DNA from: CAYSEW01 sp964430245
GTDB lineage: Bacteria > Bacteroidota > Bacteroidia > Flavobacteriales_D > Parvicellaceae
Length of the DNA stretch: 9,469 nt
Direction: 5' to 3'
Assembly (NCBI GenBank): GCA_964430245.1
Contig: CAYSEW010000048.1
Location: forward strand, 1 to 9,469
The position numbers and the translations under genes were made by a program. The stretch's first letter is position 1, and every line of letters begins with the position of its first letter. Below the pieces are notes generated by a model. It did no database searches. It saw only the letters and a program-made list of their open reading frames with translations, and had not been told where the DNA came from. This document shows positions 6,642-9,469 of this stretch, one piece after another.

Positions 6642-9266
6642 TCATTTTCTGTTCCTATAAAGACTTTCATCAATAACATTATTTACTTTTTTTGCATCAA
6701 TATCTAATCCTAAAAATGCTGATATCGCCTCAACTTCTTCAGTTGGTTGATCAATAACATCTTTATAATTTACATTTAAAACATCTATATTAGGTTGAGA
6801 TTCTATCCATGTTTCAACCCTGCTTAATTGTTTTAGAAAAGCGTCATTTAATCCAGTTGGAAAAGCTTTCTTACTTACATCTTTTTCTTTTCCTAGCATG
6901 ATCTGCTGGCTTTTTAGCACCTCACCCATCTCTCTTCTCATAAAAATTACCTTATAATCATAATTAGAAGGTAGATAAGGCAATAGTTGTGCAATTACTT
7001 TTACAACTTTACCTTTTGCATTTGGCAACCATGATTTATCTACCATCAGCTTTTTTACGGGGTCATATTCGTAATATCCTTTAGGATTATTTTCATCTGC
7101 TTTTCTATTTTGATCTGTTAATATATCCATCCCTGCAGCATCCAAGATCTGCATCATCATAGAAGTGCCTGAACGAGGAAGACCAGAAACTATCACGACC
7201 TCCCCTTTTATATTTTTTTCTAAAAACTCAAGGTGCTCTTTTGCTTTTAAAGGTTCATTTAGCTCATTTTGATATAGATCCGCTAACCACCTATGTGCTT
7301 TTGTCATTCCAGGAGCCAAGGAAATAGCTGCTTTAAAAGCTTGCTCTGACTCTTTTATTTTGCCCAATTTCATAAGTGTTTCACCTATATGATAATGTGT
7401 GTTAGGGAAAGCATAGTTCGTTTCTAAAGACAAGAAAAATTCATCTAAAGCACTTTCATATTGATCTCTTCTTAAAAAAGTAAGACCTAAACCATGATGA
7501 GCAATTGAATTAGTTTCATCTATAGCTAAACAATTAATAAAAGCACCTTCTGCTTCTACCCATTTTTGTTTATGTAAAAATGCTTTTCCAATATTAAGAT
7601 GTACTTCTAAATTATTTGGAACTTTTTCTATTACTTCTCTAAATAGCTGAATAGCTTTATTCAACTTATTCACTTTCATGAAAAGTAATCCTTCTACAAA
7701 AAGTAAATAGTTAGGAAGCTCTGTTTCTCTTATAAACCCTTTCTTTCTTTTATTCAATTCCTCTTCAGACATGCCAGCTTCTTCCTTTTCTATCTCTTCT
7801 TGAATCACCTTTAGCTGATCGATTAATTTTCTGCATTTCTTAAACCTATTGGTATTTAAATAACAGAATGCTAATCGCTGGCCATACCTCACCTCTTTAG
7901 AATTATTCTCTACCAACAATTCTAGCACTTCAATAGCTTGATCATATTTTGATCCATCAATAAAATTCCTGGCTAAATAATATTGAGATTCATTTTTAGA
8001 AGATTCAATTCTAGTGGCAATATTTTCATCTGGCGCATCTATATAACCTAATTCAATTAGCTGTTGCATGGCTTCTTGTGCTGCCCATGGATCTTCCTGT
8101 ACATCCTGATGATGCATCCCAAAATCACCTTCTTCTTTTTCCCAGTCTTTAATTTTATCTGGCATTATTGGCTCTTCAAGTACTTGAACCAATGCCTTTC
8201 CTTCCATATTTTCACCAATTGGCAAACCATATAATGATAACAATGTAGGAGTAACATCCAAAACAGATGCCCCATGAATAACCTCACCTTTTTTAATTCC
8301 TGGGCCTTTCATACAAATAATACCAAAAGGGCTATGTTCCTGAGCTGGAGCAGCAGGTTCTTTTAATAAATATTTAGGTCTGAGATGATCAGAATGAAAA
8401 CCATGATCCGATACTATCATAACAACAGTTTCATCATCTACCATTGACAAAGTCCTCTCCAGCATCATATCATGAAACATATATCCAGCATTCACCACCT
8501 CTTTATAATTATCAAATATTTCTTGAGGAATTCCTTTTCTTATTGGAGGATGAAACTTCATAGCAATATGACAAAAGTGATCAATTGCATCGTGATAAAC
8601 TGCCATAAAATCCCATTCTGTTTCTCTTTGTAAATAAGTAGAAGCAGCATGAATTGAAGCTGCATTTGCAAGAGTTTTGGCTACACCCATTATTCTTTTA
8701 TCTTTTTCCTGATCTATTTTTTTAAGATTTGGGATAAAAGGCGTTAAATGATTCCCTGTCAATTCCTGAGGGTGAACCCTAAATTCTTTGAGTTTCTCAG
8801 CTAATTCGGAAGGATGAACAGTACCATCCGGCATATCCCATTTTTCCTTAATTGCTTTATTGGCTTGCTGATATAAATTTGAAACCATTACTCCATTGAT
8901 AGGTTCAGCAGGATTACTTGGCCACCAACCAACAACATTGGAACGCATTCCCTGACTATGTAGTATATTCCATATAGCTCTTACCTTCCTGGTTGTAGAA
9001 GTAACAGGCCTTATTCCACTATTATCTGCCAATGGCTCTATAAATCCCAAGACTCCATGCTTATCAGCCCTATAACCAGTAGCCATTGAGGTCCAAAGCA
9101 TGGGAGATAAAGGAGGATCTAATGTTTTAATTTTCCCATGAACACCTTCTGAAATGAATTTGGCAAGCGTAGGCATCTTTCCATCTTTGATCAATGGCAT
9201 AATAACTTTCCAGTCAGCAGCATCCCAACCAATTAAAAGTACTTTTTTAGCAATTCTTTTACTCAT
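6642..9266 (-). CDS. Phosphodiesterase (alkaline phosphatase superfamily) - TPR - sulfotransferase-like fusion
   Basis: An 874-residue, three-part protein. Residues 8-365 are a type I phosphodiesterase/nucleotide pyrophosphatase domain of the alkaline phosphatase superfamily with the expected two-metal site: D15 (LIGWDAADW), probable nucleophile S54 (PPLSPMLW), D226 and H230 (YHDAIDH), D287 and H288 (VSDHGF) and H311. Residues about 425-688 hold roughly seven TPR units, interrupted by a charged stretch at 488-515. Residues 689-874 resemble a sulfotransferase: the 5'-phosphosulfate loop GLPRSGTSMMM (695-705), and KVIFMRREMGEVLKSQ (772-787) as the likely 3'-phosphate site (R778, S786). Family knowledge suggests hydrolysis of a phospho- or sulfo-ester and sulfate transfer from PAPS; substrates are unknown. 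There is no signal peptide: the hydrophobic KKVLLIGWDA is a core strand, so the protein is probably cytoplasmic. The start overlaps the 50-residue gene by 8 bases. All catalytic residues are present, so it looks intact and active. Confidence 0.88.
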   Translation of the reverse strand: MSKRIAKKVLLIGWDAADWKVIMPLIKDGKMPTLAKFISEGVHGKIKTLDPPLSPMLWTSMATGYRADKHGVLGFIEPLADNSGIRPVTSTTRKVRAIWNILHSQGMRSNVVGWWPSNPAEPINGVMVSNLYQQANKAIKEKWDMPDGTVHPSELAEKLKEFRVHPQELTGNHLTPFIPNLKKIDQEKDKRIMGVAKTLANAASIHAASTYLQRETEWDFMAVYHDAIDHFCHIAMKFHPPIRKGIPQEIFDNYKEVVNAGYMFHDMMLERTLSMVDDETVVMIVSDHGFHSDHLRPKYLLKEPAAPAQEHSPFGIICMKGPGIKKGEVIHGASVLDVTPTLLSLYGLPIGENMEGKALVQVLEEPIMPDKIKDWEKEEGDFGMHHQDVQEDPWAAQEAMQQLIELGYIDAPDENIATRIESSKNESQYYLARNFIDGSKYDQAIEVLELLVENNSKEVRYGQRLAFCYLNTNRFKKCRKLIDQLKVIQEEIEKEEAGMSEEELNKRKKGFIRETELPNYLLFVEGLLFMKVNKLNKAIQLFREVIEKVPNNLEVHLNIGKAFLHKQKWVEAEGAFINCLAIDETNSIAHHGLGLTFLRRDQYESALDEFFLSLETNYAFPNTHYHIGETLMKLGKIKESEQAFKAAISLAPGMTKAHRWLADLYQNELNEPLKAKEHLEFLEKNIKGEVVIVSGLPRSGTSMMMQILDAAGMDILTDQNRKADENNPKGYYEYDPVKKLMVDKSWLPNAKGKVVKVIAQLLPYLPSNYDYKVIFMRREMGEVLKSQQIMLGKEKDVSKKAFPTGLNDAFLKQLSRVETWIESQPNIDVLNVNYKDVIDQPTEEVEAISAFLGLDIDAKKVNNVIDESLYRNRK

Positions 9267-9411
9267 CCTTTTTAGATTTCTTTGCTTTCTTTTTTTTGGC
9301 TCTCATCAATTCTCTCTTTTCTCGCCATTTAATCAACCCTACATCACCTAAAGCCAATAACCCTAAAGAACCGCCTTCAGGTATTTCATATTTTTTTGTT
9401 TCGGATTTCAT
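9259..9411 (-). CDS. Small basic protein of 50 residues, overlapping the phosphodiesterase gene
   Basis: ATG at 9411 and TAA at 9261-9259 give 50 residues. The stop overlaps the first 8 bases of the downstream gene in another frame (GGATGAGTAA), a layout typical of translational coupling. The first half is a compact, partly hydrophobic block, YEIPEGGSLGLLALGDVGLI (8-27). The second half is strongly basic and likely helical: KWREKRELMR (28-37), then a lysine-rich tail ending KKKKAKKSKKDE. The order proline-glycine turn, LGLLALGD, then a tryptophan and charged helix does not look random. I have a vague impression that similar short proteins occur beside this phosphodiesterase type in Bacteroidota, but this is unverified. 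No known domain or signal peptide is recognised. A role as a partner or membrane/nucleic-acid tether of the large enzyme is speculation. The main alternative is that it is a non-coding leader. Confidence 0.7.
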   Translation of the reverse strand: MKSETKKYEIPEGGSLGLLALGDVGLIKWREKRELMRAKKKKAKKSKKDE

Positions 9412-9469
9412 TGAATTCTTTTCACACAAAATAAACGATTTTGCATATATGAAAATAGAAAAACTAAAA

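Noticed and set aside
9154..9351. Plus-strand open frame of 65 codons with hydrophobic segments
   Set aside because: The hydrophobic look comes from reading the lysine-rich minus-strand genes backwards (AAA/AAG become TTT/CTT).
9427..9450. Possible promoter upstream of the 50-residue gene (TATTTTG at 9433-9427 on the minus strand)
   Set aside because: It lacks one base of the TAnnTTTG element and has only a weak TTTC-like upstream partner in very AT-rich sequence; not distinguishable from chance.

Overview
The window is AT-rich and looks like a draft genome from the phylum Bacteroidota, most likely a marine-type flavobacterium (order Flavobacteriales). The evidence is the set of exported proteins with type IX secretion system (T9SS) style C-terminal sorting domains, promoters of the TTTG-N17..23-TAnnTTTG type, the lack of Shine-Dalgarno sites, and a fused E1 alpha/beta 2-oxoacid dehydrogenase typical of the group. 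A run of exactly 100 N (3990-4089) marks a join between two contigs whose true length is unknown.

Left part, 1-3989. A large exported protein (minus strand, 1-1223, running off the left edge) and a fused E1 dehydrogenase (plus strand, about 1370-3349) diverge from a 146-base promoter region. This region holds a near-perfect Bacteroidota promoter for the exported protein and a -7-like element for the dehydrogenase. Two bases after the dehydrogenase stop, a probable outer-membrane beta-barrel protein begins; the gap cuts it off.

Right part, 4090-9469. Everything is on the minus strand, so transcription runs from right to left. A 50-residue basic protein (9259-9411) overlaps by 8 bases the start of an 874-residue protein. 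That large protein joins an alkaline-phosphatase-superfamily phosphodiesterase, a TPR region and a sulfotransferase-like domain. A secreted T9SS cargo protein (5714-6595) follows after 46 bases, and a strong intrinsic terminator (5671-5697) closes the unit. Beyond the terminator are two more paralogues of that cargo protein (4765-5610 and 4090-4761), three bases apart and probably with their own promoter. The last one loses its C-terminus in the gap.

How the genes may work together. The three paralogues share a signal peptide, an N-terminal D-x-N-x-D-x3-D loop that probably binds calcium, an HYGW motif and, where complete, a T9SS type A sorting domain, so they are probably cell-surface or secreted proteins. 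The phosphodiesterase-TPR-sulfotransferase fusion has no signal peptide and is probably cytoplasmic. Its link to the surface proteins rests on gene order only. No RNA genes, CRISPR arrays or mobile elements were seen. The best candidates for new biology are the 50-residue protein with its fusion enzyme, and the paralogue cluster that runs into the assembly gap.
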